Shown one piece after another: positions 40,816 through 50,867 of a stretch of 64,000 nt of DNA. The translations under genes were made by a program, and so were the position numbers. The notes beneath the pieces are model-generated. The model was not told the origin of the DNA, did not search any database, and saw only the letters and a program-made list of their open reading frames with translations. How positions within the stretch are numbered: the first letter of the stretch is position 1; each line of letters begins with the position of its first letter. This DNA is from Pseudorhizobium tarimense (lineage in GTDB: Bacteria > Pseudomonadota > Alphaproteobacteria > Rhizobiales > Rhizobiaceae), in the NCBI RefSeq assembly GCF_022968135.1, contig NZ_JALJRA010000007.1:62001-126000 (forward strand), in the 5' to 3' direction.

Positions 40816-42318
40816 TCAGTGCTCTTCGTACTGCGTGAAGCTCGGATCCGCGAGGTCGGCGAAGCGCGTGAACTCGGACTGGAAGGCGAGTTTGACCGTG
40901 CCGGTCGGTCCGTGACGCTGCTTGGCAATGATGACGTCAGCCGTGCCCTTGACCTTCTCGAAGTGCTGTTCCCATTCCGGATACTTCGGATCGGAAATAT
41001 CGCGCGGCTCCATGTTCTTCACATAGTATTCCTCACGGAACACGAAGAGCACAACGTCGGCGTCCTGCTCGATCGAGCCGGATTCACGAAGGTCGGAAAG
41101 CTGCGGGCGCTTATCTTCGCGGCTTTCCACCTGACGGGAGAGCTGCGACAGTGCGATGATCGGGACGTTCAGCTCCTTGCCGAGCGCCTTGAGACCGGTG
41201 GTGATCTGGGTGATTTCCTGGACGCGGTTTTCGCCGGATTTGCCGGAGCCGGTCATCAGCTGGATATAGTCCACCACCAGGCAGTCGAGGCCGCGCTGGC
41301 GCTTCAGGCGGCGGGCGCGGGCTGAAAGCTGCGCGATGGAGATGCCACCCGTCTGGTCGATGAAGAGCGGCACCTTCTGCATCATCTGGCTGCAGGCGAC
41401 CAGCTTTTCGAAATCTGCTTCGGTGATGTCGCCGCGGCGGATCTTGGAGGAGGAGACTTCCGTCTGCTCGGAAATGATACGGGTCGCGAGCTGCTCGGAG
41501 GACATTTCCAGCGAATAGAAGCCGACGACGCCGCCGTTCTTGGCCTTGAACGAGCCGTCAGGCTGAACCTCGGGCTCGTAGGCCGCCGCAATGTTGTAGG
41601 CAATGTTGGTGGCAAGCGAGGTCTTGCCCATGCCCGGACGTCCGGCGAGCACGATCAAGTCGGAGCGCTGCAGGCCGCCCATCTTGGCGTCGAGCGACAT
41701 GATGCCGGTCGAGATGCCCGATAGCTGCCCGTCGCGCTCGAAGGCTGCGCCCGCCATGTCGATCGCCAGCGCCACGGCATCGTTGAACGACTGGAAGCCG
41801 CCGTCATAGCGGCCGGTTTCGGCTAGCTCGAAGAGGCGCCGCTCGGTGTCCTCGATCTGCGTCTGCGGCGGCATGTCGAGCGGCGCATCATAGGCAATGT
41901 TGACCATGTCCTCGCCGATGGTGATCAGCGCGCGGCGCAGCGCCAGATCATAGATCGCGCGGCCATAGTCCTCAGCGTTGATGATGGAGACGGCTTCCGC
42001 GGCAAGGCGCGCGAGATACTGCGCCACCGTCAGGTCGCCCACCTTCTCGTCGGCGGGCAGGAAGGTCTTCATGGTGACCGGGTTTGCCGTCTTGCCCATG
42101 CGGATGATGTCGCCGGCGACCTCGAAGATCCTACGGTGCAGCGGTTCGAACAGATGCGGCGGCTTCAGGAAGTCCGACACACGGTAATAGGCATCGTTGT
42201 TCACGAGGATGGCGCCAAGCAGCGCCTGCTCCGCCTCGATGTTGTTCGGAGCCTCACGGTAGTGAGGTTCGGCGTCCTTGTTGCTGAGCGCCGTCAGCTT
42301 GCGTGCTACGTCCTGCAT
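40816..42318 (-). CDS. dnaB: Replicative DNA helicase DnaB
   Basis: DnaB, 500 residues. The N-terminal helical domain (about 20-160; NNIEAEQALLGAILVNNDAY) precedes the RecA-like motor with Walker A GRPGMGKTS (226-234) and the DnaB-type motif LVVDYIQLM. No intein is present in the ATPase core. The start ATG 42318 gives MQDVARKLTALS; the frame upstream has no family wording. Confidence 0.96.
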   Translation of the reverse strand: MQDVARKLTALSNKDAEPHYREAPNNIEAEQALLGAILVNNDAYYRVSDFLKPPHLFEPLHRRIFEVAGDIIRMGKTANPVTMKTFLPADEKVGDLTVAQYLARLAAEAVSIINAEDYGRAIYDLALRRALITIGEDMVNIAYDAPLDMPPQTQIEDTERRLFELAETGRYDGGFQSFNDAVALAIDMAGAAFERDGQLSGISTGIMSLDAKMGGLQRSDLIVLAGRPGMGKTSLATNIAYNIAAAYEPEVQPDGSFKAKNGGVVGFYSLEMSSEQLATRIISEQTEVSSSKIRRGDITEADFEKLVACSQMMQKVPLFIDQTGGISIAQLSARARRLKRQRGLDCLVVDYIQLMTGSGKSGENRVQEITQITTGLKALGKELNVPIIALSQLSRQVESREDKRPQLSDLRESGSIEQDADVVLFVFREEYYVKNMEPRDISDPKYPEWEQHFEKVKGTADVIIAKQRHGPTGTVKLAFQSEFTRFADLADPSFTQYEEH

Positions 42319-42537
42319 GTCGTCCAGTCGATGTCTTTGGGTTCGGCGCGATCTTAACGAAGATCGAGGCGGAGAAAGTGGCGAAAGCAGAGAGAGGCCC
42401 CGCAATAGCCGATCTCCACAGCCGCGGCGGACCTGTGGATAAATAACGCGCCAAACCGAACACGAATGAATTGACCGTGGCAGATCGGTTGCCGGCCGCC
42501 ACGGAAAGGAGATGACATTACGCCGCCGTGCGATTCG

Positions 42538-44589
42538 CTACAAGGCGACTGCGCCTCTGCGATAGCCGGAGAACTGTCGCAGGAGCACCGGTGCAGCCAG
42601 TGCAAGACCGACAAGCGAGGACGTTGATTCCGGAACCACCAGAAGTATCGCCGCAATGATCAGCAGAACGTTCTCCCAAGCCTTTGTCCGTACCAACATG
42701 AAGCCGGAAAGTGCGGCTCCGAGGAAGGTGATGCCGAGCGTGCACCCGACGAAGGCAATCGCGAAGTTGGACCAAGTGAAATCGGATGTCACCAGCAGCA
42801 GGGATGGGGAGAAGACGAAGACGAAAGGCACGAGCACCTTACCCAGCCCGAGCCGGAAGGCCGTGTTGCCGGTCTTGAACGGATCAGCGCCTGCCATGCC
42901 CGCCGCAGCATAGGCGGCGAGCGCCACCGGTGGCGTGATGTCGGCAAGCACGCCGTAGTAGAACACGAAGAAGTGCGCCACGATCGGCTCGACGCCGAGC
43001 ATGCCGAGTGTCGGCGCGGCGATCGTGGCCATAATGATGTAGTTCGCCGTGGTCGGGATGCCACAACCCATCAGGATGCAGACGATGCCGGTCATGATCA
43101 GGGTGAAAAGCAGCGTCAGCGTCGTCGGCCCGAACCAGGCGGCCGGCACGATCGTGCCGATGAAGGTGGCCATGTCCGCTGCCGTAGAGGTGACGATATA
43201 GGAGATCTTGAAGCCGACGCCCGTCAGCGTCACGACGCCAACGATGATGCCGACGGTTGCTGCGGCGGCACCGACGGCGAGTGCGTATTTCGCGCCATCG
43301 CGCAGGCCTTCGAACACCTCGGTAACTGACATTCGGCGGCGGGGATTGACGAGGCCGACGACCACGCAAAGCGTAATTCCCCAGAAGGCGGCGAGATAGG
43401 GCGTGTAGCCGGAGAGCAGGATGCCGACGAGCACGACAAGCGGGATCACGGTCGGCCAGTCGCGTTTGAAGGCCTCACCGAGATCCGGCATCTCTTCCCG
43501 TGTCATGCCGCGCAGGCCCGTCCGCTTCGCCTCGAAGTGAACCTGGATCAGCACGCCGAAGAAATGCATGAAGGCCGGCACGATCGCCGCCAGGATGATC
43601 GTCGTATAGGGCAGGTTCAAGAACTCGATCATCAGGAAGGCGGCAGCACCCATGATCGGCGGCGTGATCTGCCCTCCGGTGGAGGAGGCAGCTTCGACGG
43701 CTGCGGCGAACTGGCGCTTGTAGCCCAACCGGATCATCGCGGGGATCGTCAGCGAGCCGACGGTGACCGTATTGGCGACGGAGGAGCCGGAGATCATGCC
43801 AAACAGCGCCGAGCCGAAGATCGAAACCTTTGCCGGTCCGCCGGCAAAGCGGCCGGCGACCCAGGCGGCGCAGTCAAGGAAGAGCTGCCCGAGGCCGATG
43901 CGGGTGGCGAAAACACCAAACAGCACGAAGTGGAAGACATAGGTCGCCACCACGCCGAGCGCGATGCCGTAGATGCCCTGCGAGGTCAGGTAGAGATGGT
44001 TGACGAGCTGCGAGAATGTAGCGCCCGGATGTACCAGGATGCCCGGCATCGAGGGCCCGTAGAGGGAATAGGCCATGAAAAGAACCGCGATAATCGGCAG
44101 CGGCCAGCCAACGGAGCGACGCGTCGCCTCCAGCAGCACCACGATCAGGATGCCGCCGAGGACAACATCTGTGGTCGTCGGATTGCCGACGCGGAAGGCG
44201 AGGTCGTCCAGCGGGATGAACGGTACATGCAGTACGGCGATGACGGCGCCGATGGCAAGCGCCCAGTCGAACAGCGAGATTCCGAGCGGGCGGATGACGC
44301 TGGAGCGGGCGGGCTGGTCATATCCTCGCTTGGCAAAGGGGAACACCAGGAAGATCAGGCCAAGCACGAAGGAAAGGTGAATGCCCCGATGGAAGACTTC
44401 AGAAAACAACCCAAAACCGGCGGTGTAGTAGTGGAAGATCGACAGGGCGATCAGCGCTGCGCCAACGAGGCGGGCGGCAAGCGGCGCCAACGGACGGAAG
44501 CGGATTTCCGAATCGAACTGTTCTTCCAGTTCGCGCGCCTTCGCCTCGTCCAGTTCCATGCGCGCCGGCTTCTGCTCGCTCTCGGCCAT
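42538..44589 (-). CDS. TRAP transporter fused permease (TAXI type)
   Basis: A 683-residue inner-membrane protein combining the small DctQ-like and large DctM-like TRAP subunits, the layout used with TAXI binding proteins. The first helices (about 35-160) belong to the small part, and the large part follows with SGSSVANTVTVGSLTIPAMI, TGGQITPPIMGAAAFLM and GCGIPTTANYIIMATI. It works with the binding protein 86 bases upstream. Substrate unknown. Confidence 0.92.
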   Translation of the reverse strand: MAESEQKPARMELDEAKARELEEQFDSEIRFRPLAPLAARLVGAALIALSIFHYYTAGFGLFSEVFHRGIHLSFVLGLIFLVFPFAKRGYDQPARSSVIRPLGISLFDWALAIGAVIAVLHVPFIPLDDLAFRVGNPTTTDVVLGGILIVVLLEATRRSVGWPLPIIAVLFMAYSLYGPSMPGILVHPGATFSQLVNHLYLTSQGIYGIALGVVATYVFHFVLFGVFATRIGLGQLFLDCAAWVAGRFAGGPAKVSIFGSALFGMISGSSVANTVTVGSLTIPAMIRLGYKRQFAAAVEAASSTGGQITPPIMGAAAFLMIEFLNLPYTTIILAAIVPAFMHFFGVLIQVHFEAKRTGLRGMTREEMPDLGEAFKRDWPTVIPLVVLVGILLSGYTPYLAAFWGITLCVVVGLVNPRRRMSVTEVFEGLRDGAKYALAVGAAAATVGIIVGVVTLTGVGFKISYIVTSTAADMATFIGTIVPAAWFGPTTLTLLFTLIMTGIVCILMGCGIPTTANYIIMATIAAPTLGMLGVEPIVAHFFVFYYGVLADITPPVALAAYAAAGMAGADPFKTGNTAFRLGLGKVLVPFVFVFSPSLLLVTSDFTWSNFAIAFVGCTLGITFLGAALSGFMLVRTKAWENVLLIIAAILLVVPESTSSLVGLALAAPVLLRQFSGYRRGAVAL

Positions 44590-44618
44590 GATCTTTTCCT
44601 CAGATACTGCTTATACGG

Positions 44619-44653
44619 AAAGCGGCGGCCTGCTCATGGCGGACCGCCGCTGT
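44619..44653 (-). other. Stem-loop between TRAP binding-protein and permease genes
   Basis: An eight-base stem (44621-44628 with 44644-44651), 15-base loop, lies between the two TRAP genes. Such hairpins often shield or end part of the mRNA so the binding protein is made in excess. Confidence 0.4.
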
Positions 44654-44674
44654 TTTGCCTGTCGTGCGGCTGTC

Positions 44675-45649
44675 TTACTTCAGGACACCGGCTTCCTTGT
44701 AGAAGCGTTCGGCGCCCGGATGCAGCGGAATGCCGAGGCTGGTCGTGGCGTTCTGCAGCGTGATCATCTTGCCCTTAGCGTGGCCGGTATCGAGTGCCTG
44801 CCGGGTTGCATCGTTCCACATCACCTTGGTGATGTTGTAGACGAGATCCTCAGGCTGCTTGGCGCTCGTCACCCACTGTGCGGCGACCGAAATGGTCGGG
44901 GTTTCGCCCACACCCTGATAGGTGTCGGCAGGCACGGTGTCCTTGGAGAAGAAGTTGTACTCCGAGAGCAGCTTGTCCACTTCCGGGCCGCTGATCGGCA
45001 CCAGCGTGATGCCGGCAGAGGTTGCCAGTTCGGAAACGGCACCGGTCGGATAGCCGCCGACGAAGAAGTATGCGTCAAGGCCGCCGTCGCGCAGCAGGTC
45101 GCCCGCCGGGCCGGGCTTCAGGTGCTCTGCCTCAATGTCGTCTTCCGTCAGGCCATAGGCGCCGAGCACGATGCGGGCATCGACGATCGTGCCGGAGCCG
45201 GGTTCGTCGATCGAGACGCGCTTGCCCTTGAGATCCGCGATCGAATTGATGCCGGCATCCTTGCGGGCGACAACGTGGATGGTTTCCGGGTAAAGGGTCG
45301 CGATCAGGCGCAGGTCCTCAACCTTGTCCTTGCCCTCATAAAGACCGGTTCCGGTATGCGCCCAGTAGGCGACATCGGATTGCGAGAAGCCCGATTCCAT
45401 CGAGCCGCCCTGGATGGCATTGATGTTGGCGACCGACCCGTTCGAGGAAACGGCGGTGGCGACAAGGCCCTCGACGCCCTGGCCGTCTGCGCCGGAGATG
45501 GCGTTGGCGATCAGCCCGCCGATCGGATAATAGGTGCCCGCGGTGCCGCCGGTGCCGATGCGGAAGAAGGACGGCGATTGCGCGAAAGCGACGCTGGCGC
45601 CGACGGCGAGCACGCCCACCATGGCGACGAGGCTCTTCTTGAGGTTCAT
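44675..45649 (-). CDS. TAXI family TRAP transporter binding protein
   Basis: A 324-residue periplasmic protein with a signal peptide (LKKSLVAMVGVLAVGASVAFAQ). The TAXI family wording follows at once: FRIGTGGTAGTYYPIGGLIANAIS. The start ATG 45649 has an AGGAGAAAGGG stretch about nine bases upstream. It is divergent from ugpB. Substrate unknown. Confidence 0.93.
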   Translation of the reverse strand: MNLKKSLVAMVGVLAVGASVAFAQSPSFFRIGTGGTAGTYYPIGGLIANAISGADGQGVEGLVATAVSSNGSVANINAIQGGSMESGFSQSDVAYWAHTGTGLYEGKDKVEDLRLIATLYPETIHVVARKDAGINSIADLKGKRVSIDEPGSGTIVDARIVLGAYGLTEDDIEAEHLKPGPAGDLLRDGGLDAYFFVGGYPTGAVSELATSAGITLVPISGPEVDKLLSEYNFFSKDTVPADTYQGVGETPTISVAAQWVTSAKQPEDLVYNITKVMWNDATRQALDTGHAKGKMITLQNATTSLGIPLHPGAERFYKEAGVLK

Positions 45650-45955
45650 TTTGGGTATCCCTTTCTCCTGTTCGCTCCCACCATGGAGGGGGGCGATACC
45701 CCTGTCAACCATCTGGTGTCGGGGGTGCAGGGGGCGGCCACGCGTTAGGCAAAGTATGGTGAAAATTCACAGGACCTTTGGATATGAAAGAAAACGAAAG
45801 GCACTCGAAAGCGATTTTTGTGGATGTCCATTGTCAAAGGGCTCATTCCTGAGTTAGCTAATTGAGGCTTGGAATATCTACGTGCATCCGGCGGAACGGA
45901 TGCGGACGAGCCTGGGGCGCAGGGAAAGCCGCGTCTGTGGTTAAGGGAGGAAGAC
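45650..45955. promoter_or_regulatory. Divergent TRAP/ugp promoter region with phased repeats
   Basis: This 306-base region separates two divergent importers and must hold both promoters. A palindrome GTGAA-AA-TTCAC is at 45759-45770. Three GAAAG elements stand at 45786, 45796 and 45807, spaced 10 and 11 bases, so they face one side of the helix; on the minus strand they read CTTTC, roughly like degenerate Pho-box units (CTGTCAT). ugp genes are phosphate-regulated in several bacteria, but this box is far from the consensus and lies on the opposite orientation. No convincing -35/-10 pair is seen. Confidence 0.35.
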
Positions 45956-47266
45956 ATGTCCACGAAATCAATCGCTGCCTCGGCAGCAGTAGCAGGCCTG
46001 TCGCTGTTTGCGACCTCGAGCGCCTTTGCCGCCACCGAACTTCAGTGGTGGCACGCGATGACGGGCGCCAACAACGAGGTGGTCGATAACCTCGCCAAGG
46101 AATTCAACGAAAAGCAGAGCGAGTACAAGATCGTCCCGGTCTTCAAGGGAACCTATCCCGAAACGCTGAATGCCGGCATCGCCGCATTCCGCGCAAAGCA
46201 GTCTCCGGCGATCATCCAGGTATTCGACGTCGGCACCGGCGTCATGATGGGCGCCGAAGGTGCCGTCATGCCGGTCGCGGAAGTGCTGGAAAAGGGCGGC
46301 TACAGCTTCGACAAGTCCCGCTATCTGCCGGGCATCGTTGCTTACTATTCGAAGCCGGACGGCACCATGCTGTCCTTCCCGTATAACTCATCGTCGCCGA
46401 TCCTCTATTACAACAAGGATATCTTCGAAAAGGCAGGCCTCGACACCGAGAACCCGCCGAAGACATGGCCTGAGGTTTGGGAAGCCGCCCGCAAGATCAA
46501 GACCAGCGGTGCAGCGCCCTGCGGTTACACCTCGACTTGGCTGACCTGGATCCAGACCGAGAACTTCTCCGCCTGGAACAATCTGGCCTATGCCACGAAG
46601 GAAAACGGCCTTGGCGGCACGGATGTCGAGTTGACGTTCAACTCACCGCAGTTCGTCGAGCACTTTCAGTCGATCGCCGACCTCGCCAAGGAAGGCGTCT
46701 TCCGCTACGGCGGTCGTACGTCGGAAGCCAAGCAGCTCTTCCTCTCCGGCGAATGCGGCATCCTGACGGAATCTTCGGGCGGCCTTGGCGATATCGTCAA
46801 GAGCGGCATCAACTACGGCATCGGCCAGCTGCCTTACTACGAAGGCGAGGGACGTCCGCAGAACACGATCCCCGGCGGTGCGAGCCTCTGGGTGTTCGGC
46901 GGCAAGTCGGATGAAGAGTACAAGGGCATTGCCGAATTCTTCAACTTCCTGTCGCAGACCGACGTCCAGGCGCGCCTGCACCAGGTCTCCGGATACCTGC
47001 CGGTCACCATGGAAGCTTACAACGCGACCAAGGAATCGGGCTTCTATGAAAAGAACCCGGGCCGTGAAACGCCGATCCAGCAGATGATGGGCAAGGAGCC
47101 GACGGAAAATTCCAAAGGCGTTCGCCTCATCAACCTGCCGCAGGTTCGCGACATCATGAACGAGGAGTTCGAAGCAATGCTGGCCGGCCAACAGGATGCC
47201 AAGGCTGCTCTCGACAAGGCAGTTGAGCGCGGCAACGCTGCCATCCAGCAGGCCCTCGGCAACTGA
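45956..47266 (+). CDS. ugpB: sn-Glycerol-3-phosphate ABC importer, binding protein UgpB
   Basis: A 436-residue periplasmic protein. Signal peptide, then TELQWWHAMTGANNEVVDNLAKEFN, the usual UgpB opening, and GAAPCGYTSTWLTWIQTENFSAWNN. It binds sn-glycerol-3-phosphate or glycerophosphodiesters. The ATG 45956 has an excellent site AAGGGAGGAAGAC. First gene of ugpBAEC. Confidence 0.94.
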   Translation: MSTKSIAASAAVAGLSLFATSSAFAATELQWWHAMTGANNEVVDNLAKEFNEKQSEYKIVPVFKGTYPETLNAGIAAFRAKQSPAIIQVFDVGTGVMMGAEGAVMPVAEVLEKGGYSFDKSRYLPGIVAYYSKPDGTMLSFPYNSSSPILYYNKDIFEKAGLDTENPPKTWPEVWEAARKIKTSGAAPCGYTSTWLTWIQTENFSAWNNLAYATKENGLGGTDVELTFNSPQFVEHFQSIADLAKEGVFRYGGRTSEAKQLFLSGECGILTESSGGLGDIVKSGINYGIGQLPYYEGEGRPQNTIPGGASLWVFGGKSDEEYKGIAEFFNFLSQTDVQARLHQVSGYLPVTMEAYNATKESGFYEKNPGRETPIQQMMGKEPTENSKGVRLINLPQVRDIMNEEFEAMLAGQQDAKAALDKAVERGNAAIQQALGN

Positions 47267-47279
47267 TCCAACCTCATGA

Positions 47280-47315
47280 AGCCGTCCGGATTTAAACGTC
47301 CGGGCGGCTCCTTTT
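47280..47315 (+). terminator. Attenuator-like hairpin between ugpB and ugpA
   Basis: An 11-base stem with one G-U pair (left arm 47280-47290, right arm 47299-47309), eight-base loop, then CCTTTTC. It looks like a weak intrinsic terminator in the ugp operon. Partial stopping here would give more UgpB than permease and ATPase. Confidence 0.6.
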
Positions 47316-47336
47316 CGTCTGCCGAAGGGTTTCGCT

Positions 47337-48218
47337 TTGCAGAACGTCGTCTTTCCCAACAAGATACTTCCTTATTTCCTCGTCGCCCCGCAGATCGTGC
47401 TGACGGTGATCTTCTTCTTCTGGCCCGCCAGCCAGGCGCTATACCAGTCGGCGATGCGCGAGGATCCCTTTGGCCTCAGAAGCACCTTCGTCGGCTTTGC
47501 AAACTTCAGCGCTATTTTTTCCGATCCGAGCTACCTGCATTCGTTGCAGGTCACGGTCGTCTTTAGCGTCCTGACGGCAGCGCTTGCCATGGGCACGGCA
47601 CTGCTGCTGGCAACCGCGGCTGACCTCGTCGTGCGCGGACGCGGCTTCTACCGCACCTTCATGATCGTGCCCTATGCCGTCGCACCTGCCGTTGCCGGCA
47701 TGTTGTGGCTTTTCATGTTCAATCCGGCCATGGGCACCTTCGCCTACATGCTGCGCCGCAACGGCATTATGTGGGACCCGCTGCTGGACGGAAACCAGGC
47801 CATGCTGCTGGTGGTTGTTGCGGCCGCGTGGAAGCAGATCAGCTACAATTTCCTCTTCTTCGTCGCCGGCTTGCAGGCGATTCCGAAGTCTCTGCTGGAA
47901 GCAGCGGCGATCGACGGCGCCCGCGGTAGCCGGCGGTTTTGGACGATCATTTTCCCGCTGCTGGCGCCCACGACCTTCTTCCTCCTGGTCGTCAACACCG
48001 TCTACGCCTTCTTCGACACCTTCGGCATCATCCATGCCGTCACGGGCGGCGGGCCGGCAAAGGCGACCGAAACGTTGGTCTACAAAGTCTATAACGACGG
48101 TTTCGTGAACCTCAATCTCGGCTCCTCGGCAGCGCAGTCGGTCGTGCTGATGGTGATCGTGATCGGGCTGACTGCCTTCCAGTTCCGCTTCGTCGAAAAG
48201 AAGGTTCATTATGGTTGA
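47337..48218 (+). CDS. ugpA: sn-Glycerol-3-phosphate ABC importer, permease UgpA
   Basis: A 293-residue permease with six helices; the coupling loop reads [20 protein letters not shown]. It starts at TTG 47337 ([19 protein letters not shown], matching UgpA wording), with a GAAGGG site 13 bases upstream. The rare start and the hairpin ahead may keep expression low. Confidence 0.9.
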   Translation: MQNVVFPNKILPYFLVAPQIVLTVIFFFWPASQALYQSAMREDPFGLRSTFVGFANFSAIFSDPSYLHSLQVTVVFSVLTAALAMGTALLLATAADLVVRGRGFYRTFMIVPYAVAPAVAGMLWLFMFNPAMGTFAYMLRRNGIMWDPLLDGNQAMLLVVVAAAWKQISYNFLFFVAGLQAIPKSLLEAAAIDGARGSRRFWTIIFPLLAPTTFFLLVVNTVYAFFDTFGIIHAVTGGGPAKATETLVYKVYNDGFVNLNLGSSAAQSVVLMVIVIGLTAFQFRFVEKKVHYG

Positions 48219-48230
48219 GGGCTGCGCACT

Positions 48231-49079
48231 ATGATTGAAAATCGCCCCGTCGCGCGGCTCATGGCTCACCTGATGCTGGTCATCGGGATCCTGATCGTCG
48301 CCTTCCCCATCTACTACACCTTCGTCGCCTCGACGATGACCTCGGTGGAGATTATCCGGGCGCCCATGTCGCTGCTGCCGGGGGACCAGTTCGTTGAAAA
48401 CTACGCCGGCGCCATGTCGGGCGGCCTGGAGCGGGTGGTCGGCGTCAGCCTGGAGCGGCTCTTGTTCAACACCTTCGTGGTCGCCATGGCGATCGCGGTG
48501 GGCAAGATCATCATCTCCTTCCTGTCCGCCTTCGCGATCGTCTTCTTCCGTTTCCCGTTTCGCATGGGCTTCTTCTGGATGATCTTCATCACCCTGATGC
48601 TGCCCGTCGAGGTGCGCATCCTGCCGACCTACAAGGTGATCGTTGATCTCGGACTGCTGGACACCTATGCGGGCCTGACGCTGCCGCTGATGGCATCCGC
48701 CACCGCCACCTTCCTGTTCCGTCAGTTCTTCCTGACCATTCCGGGCGAGATGGTGGAGGCCGCGCGCATCGATAATGCGGGACCCTTCCGCTTCATGAAG
48801 GACATCCTCCTCCCGCTGTCGAAGACCAACATCGCGGCGCTCTTCGTCATTCTCTTCATCTACGGCTGGACCCAGTACCTGTGGCCACTGCTCGTCACCA
48901 ACGACGCTAAGATGAACACCATCATCATCGGCCTGCGGCGCCTGGTCGATTTCACCGACGCGTCCACGCCGTGGAACTACGTCATGGTCACGGCCGTGCT
49001 GGCCATCATCCCGCCCGTTCTCGTGGTGGTTCTGATGCAGCGCTGGTTCGTCAAGGGTCTTGTGGAGACTGAAAAGTAA
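48231..49079 (+). CDS. ugpE: sn-Glycerol-3-phosphate ABC importer, permease UgpE
   Basis: A 282-residue permease, the partner of UgpA, with six helices. The coupling loop reads [19 protein letters not shown]. Ends in TAATG, sharing one base with ugpC. Confidence 0.93.
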   Translation: MIENRPVARLMAHLMLVIGILIVAFPIYYTFVASTMTSVEIIRAPMSLLPGDQFVENYAGAMSGGLERVVGVSLERLLFNTFVVAMAIAVGKIIISFLSAFAIVFFRFPFRMGFFWMIFITLMLPVEVRILPTYKVIVDLGLLDTYAGLTLPLMASATATFLFRQFFLTIPGEMVEAARIDNAGPFRFMKDILLPLSKTNIAALFVILFIYGWTQYLWPLLVTNDAKMNTIIIGLRRLVDFTDASTPWNYVMVTAVLAIIPPVLVVVLMQRWFVKGLVETEK

Positions 49080-50131
49080 TGGCCGGAATTGAACTGAAGG
49101 ACGTCCGCAAGGTTTACGGCGGCAACATCGAAGCGATCAAGGGCGTCTCGCTGAAGATCGAGGACGGCGAGATGATCGTCCTCGTCGGACCCTCGGGCTG
49201 TGGCAAGTCGACCCTCCTGCGCATGATTGCCGGGCTCGAGAGCATTTCCTCGGGCGAGATCGTGATCGGCGACCGGGTGGTCAACAAGCTGGAGCCGTCG
49301 CAGCGCGATATCGCTTTGGTGTTCCAGAACTACGCGCTCTACCCGCATATGACGGTGCGCCAGAACCTCGCCTACGGTCTGAAGAACCGCAACACGCCGA
49401 AGGAAGAGATCGACCGCCGCATCACCGATGCAGCGCGCGCGCTGGAAATCGAGCAGTACCTGGAGCGCAAGCCGCGCCAGCTCTCCGGCGGTCAGCGTCA
49501 GCGCGTGGCCATGGGTCGCGCTATCGTGCGCAAGCCGGCGGCCTTCCTCTTCGATGAGCCGCTGTCAAACCTCGACGCCAAGCTGCGCGTGCAGATGCGC
49601 GTCGAGATCCGCCGCCTGCAGCGGTCGCTGGCGACCACCAGCGTCTACGTTACCCACGACCAGATGGAGGCTATGACGCTTGCGGACCGGCTGGTGGTTT
49701 TGAATGGCGGCAGGATCGAGCAGGTCGGCACGCCGATCGAGCTCTACGAACGCCCCGTCTCCACCTTTGTGGCGACCTTCATCGGCTCGCCGTCGATGAA
49801 CCTTCTGAAGCGCAAGGCCGTCGAGGGGAGCGGCTGGTCGCTTTCGACGAGTGCCGGCGTGGCGGGAAGCGTGGAAACGGTCGGCATCCGTCCGGAAGAC
49901 ATCGTCATCGCCGATGAAAACGCACCTTCCGATTTCAGGGGGCAGGTGACGGTCGATGCCGTCGAACTGGTCGGGGCGGAAAGCTACGTCCATGCCTCGC
50001 TCGGCGACGGCAACACCATCGTGTTCCGCGTGCCGGGCCGTACGCAGATCGCCATCGGCGAGACCATCCAGATCGCAGCAGCGCAGGCCAACATCCACAC
50101 CTTCGATCAGGCGGGAAAGCGGCTCGCCTGA
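49079..50131 (+). CDS. ugpC: sn-Glycerol-3-phosphate ABC importer, ATPase UgpC
   Basis: A 350-residue ATPase: Walker [10 protein letters not shown] (about 38-46), signature LSGGQRQR, Walker [12 protein letters not shown], switch [14 protein letters not shown]. The C-terminal part (about 240-350) is the MalK-type TOBE/regulatory domain. ATG overlaps the ugpE stop as TAATG. Confidence 0.94.
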   Translation: MAGIELKDVRKVYGGNIEAIKGVSLKIEDGEMIVLVGPSGCGKSTLLRMIAGLESISSGEIVIGDRVVNKLEPSQRDIALVFQNYALYPHMTVRQNLAYGLKNRNTPKEEIDRRITDAARALEIEQYLERKPRQLSGGQRQRVAMGRAIVRKPAAFLFDEPLSNLDAKLRVQMRVEIRRLQRSLATTSVYVTHDQMEAMTLADRLVVLNGGRIEQVGTPIELYERPVSTFVATFIGSPSMNLLKRKAVEGSGWSLSTSAGVAGSVETVGIRPEDIVIADENAPSDFRGQVTVDAVELVGAESYVHASLGDGNTIVFRVPGRTQIAIGETIQIAAAQANIHTFDQAGKRLA

Positions 50132-50149
50132 CAGGCGGAACAAGGGTTG

Positions 50150-50242
50150 GACAACAAAAAATAAGCCCCCGGCGACGAACTGATCCCCGAAAGTTGGACA
50201 TCACCTTCGGGGGCCAGTTCACGATGCACCGGGGGCTTTTTC
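50150..50242. terminator. Composite bidirectional terminator with nested inverted repeat
   Basis: An outer ten-base perfect stem (AAGCCCCCGG 50163-50172 with CCGGGGGCTT 50229-50238) is followed by TTTTT on the plus strand and, reading the other way, by TTATTTTTTG. So it can end both ugpC and rplI transcripts. Inside the loop is a second inverted repeat (GAACTG 50177-50182 with CAGTTC 50215-50220, then CCCCGAA 50185-50191 with TTCGGGG 50206-50212). The inner part looks like two IS ends placed back to back. Confidence 0.8.
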
Positions 50243-50264
50243 ATGCCTTGAAGCAGAAGACGTC

Positions 50265-50843
50265 TTATTCTTCGTCTTCTTCTGCGCGGTCTGCATCCGG
50301 ATCGAAGAAGTCTTCCGGACGAAGAGCGTCTTCGTCTACGCCATAGATGGCGTCCGCGGAGGTAAGGGTCTCGCCCTTGGCCTGACGCTCGGCTTCTTCA
50401 ACCGTACGGGCAACGTTGATCTCGATCTCGATCTCGACTTCTGCGTGGAGCAGGAGCGTGACCTTGTGCAGGCCGATGGTCTTGATCGGCAGGCTGAGGT
50501 CGACTTGGTTGCGGCCGATGTTGAAGCCTTCGGCAGCCAGTGCTTCGATGATGTCGCGAGCGGCAACCGAACCGTAAAGCTGACCGGTTTCACCAGCCGA
50601 GCGAACCATGATGAAGGTCTTGCCTTCGAGCGCGTCGGCGACCTTGCGGGCTTCGCCCTTGCGCTCGAGGTTGCGGGCTTCGAGCGTCGCACGCTCGGCT
50701 TCGAAGCGCTTCTTGTTGGCTTCGTTGGCGCGCAGTGCCTTGCCCTGCGGCAGGAGGTAGTTGCGGGCGTAGCCGTCGCGAACCTTTACGGTTTCGCCCA
50801 TCTGGCCAAGCCGGGCAATACGCTCAAGGAGAATGACATCCAT
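50265..50843 (-). CDS. rplI: 50S ribosomal protein L9
   Basis: L9, 192 residues: N-terminal domain [32 protein letters not shown], long connecting helix, C-terminal domain (to about 150), then an acidic extension ([15 protein letters not shown]) common in rhizobia. Confidence 0.96.
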   Translation of the reverse strand: MDVILLERIARLGQMGETVKVRDGYARNYLLPQGKALRANEANKKRFEAERATLEARNLERKGEARKVADALEGKTFIMVRSAGETGQLYGSVAARDIIEALAAEGFNIGRNQVDLSLPIKTIGLHKVTLLLHAEVEIEIEINVARTVEEAERQAKGETLTSADAIYGVDEDALRPEDFFDPDADRAEEDEE

Positions 50844-50867
50844 GGGTTTGTCCTTTCGAGGTTGAAG

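Noticed and set aside
45831..45850. A possible plus-strand Pho box (TTGTCAA ... CTCATTC) before ugpB
   Set aside because: The second unit matches only about three of seven bases; too weak to call.
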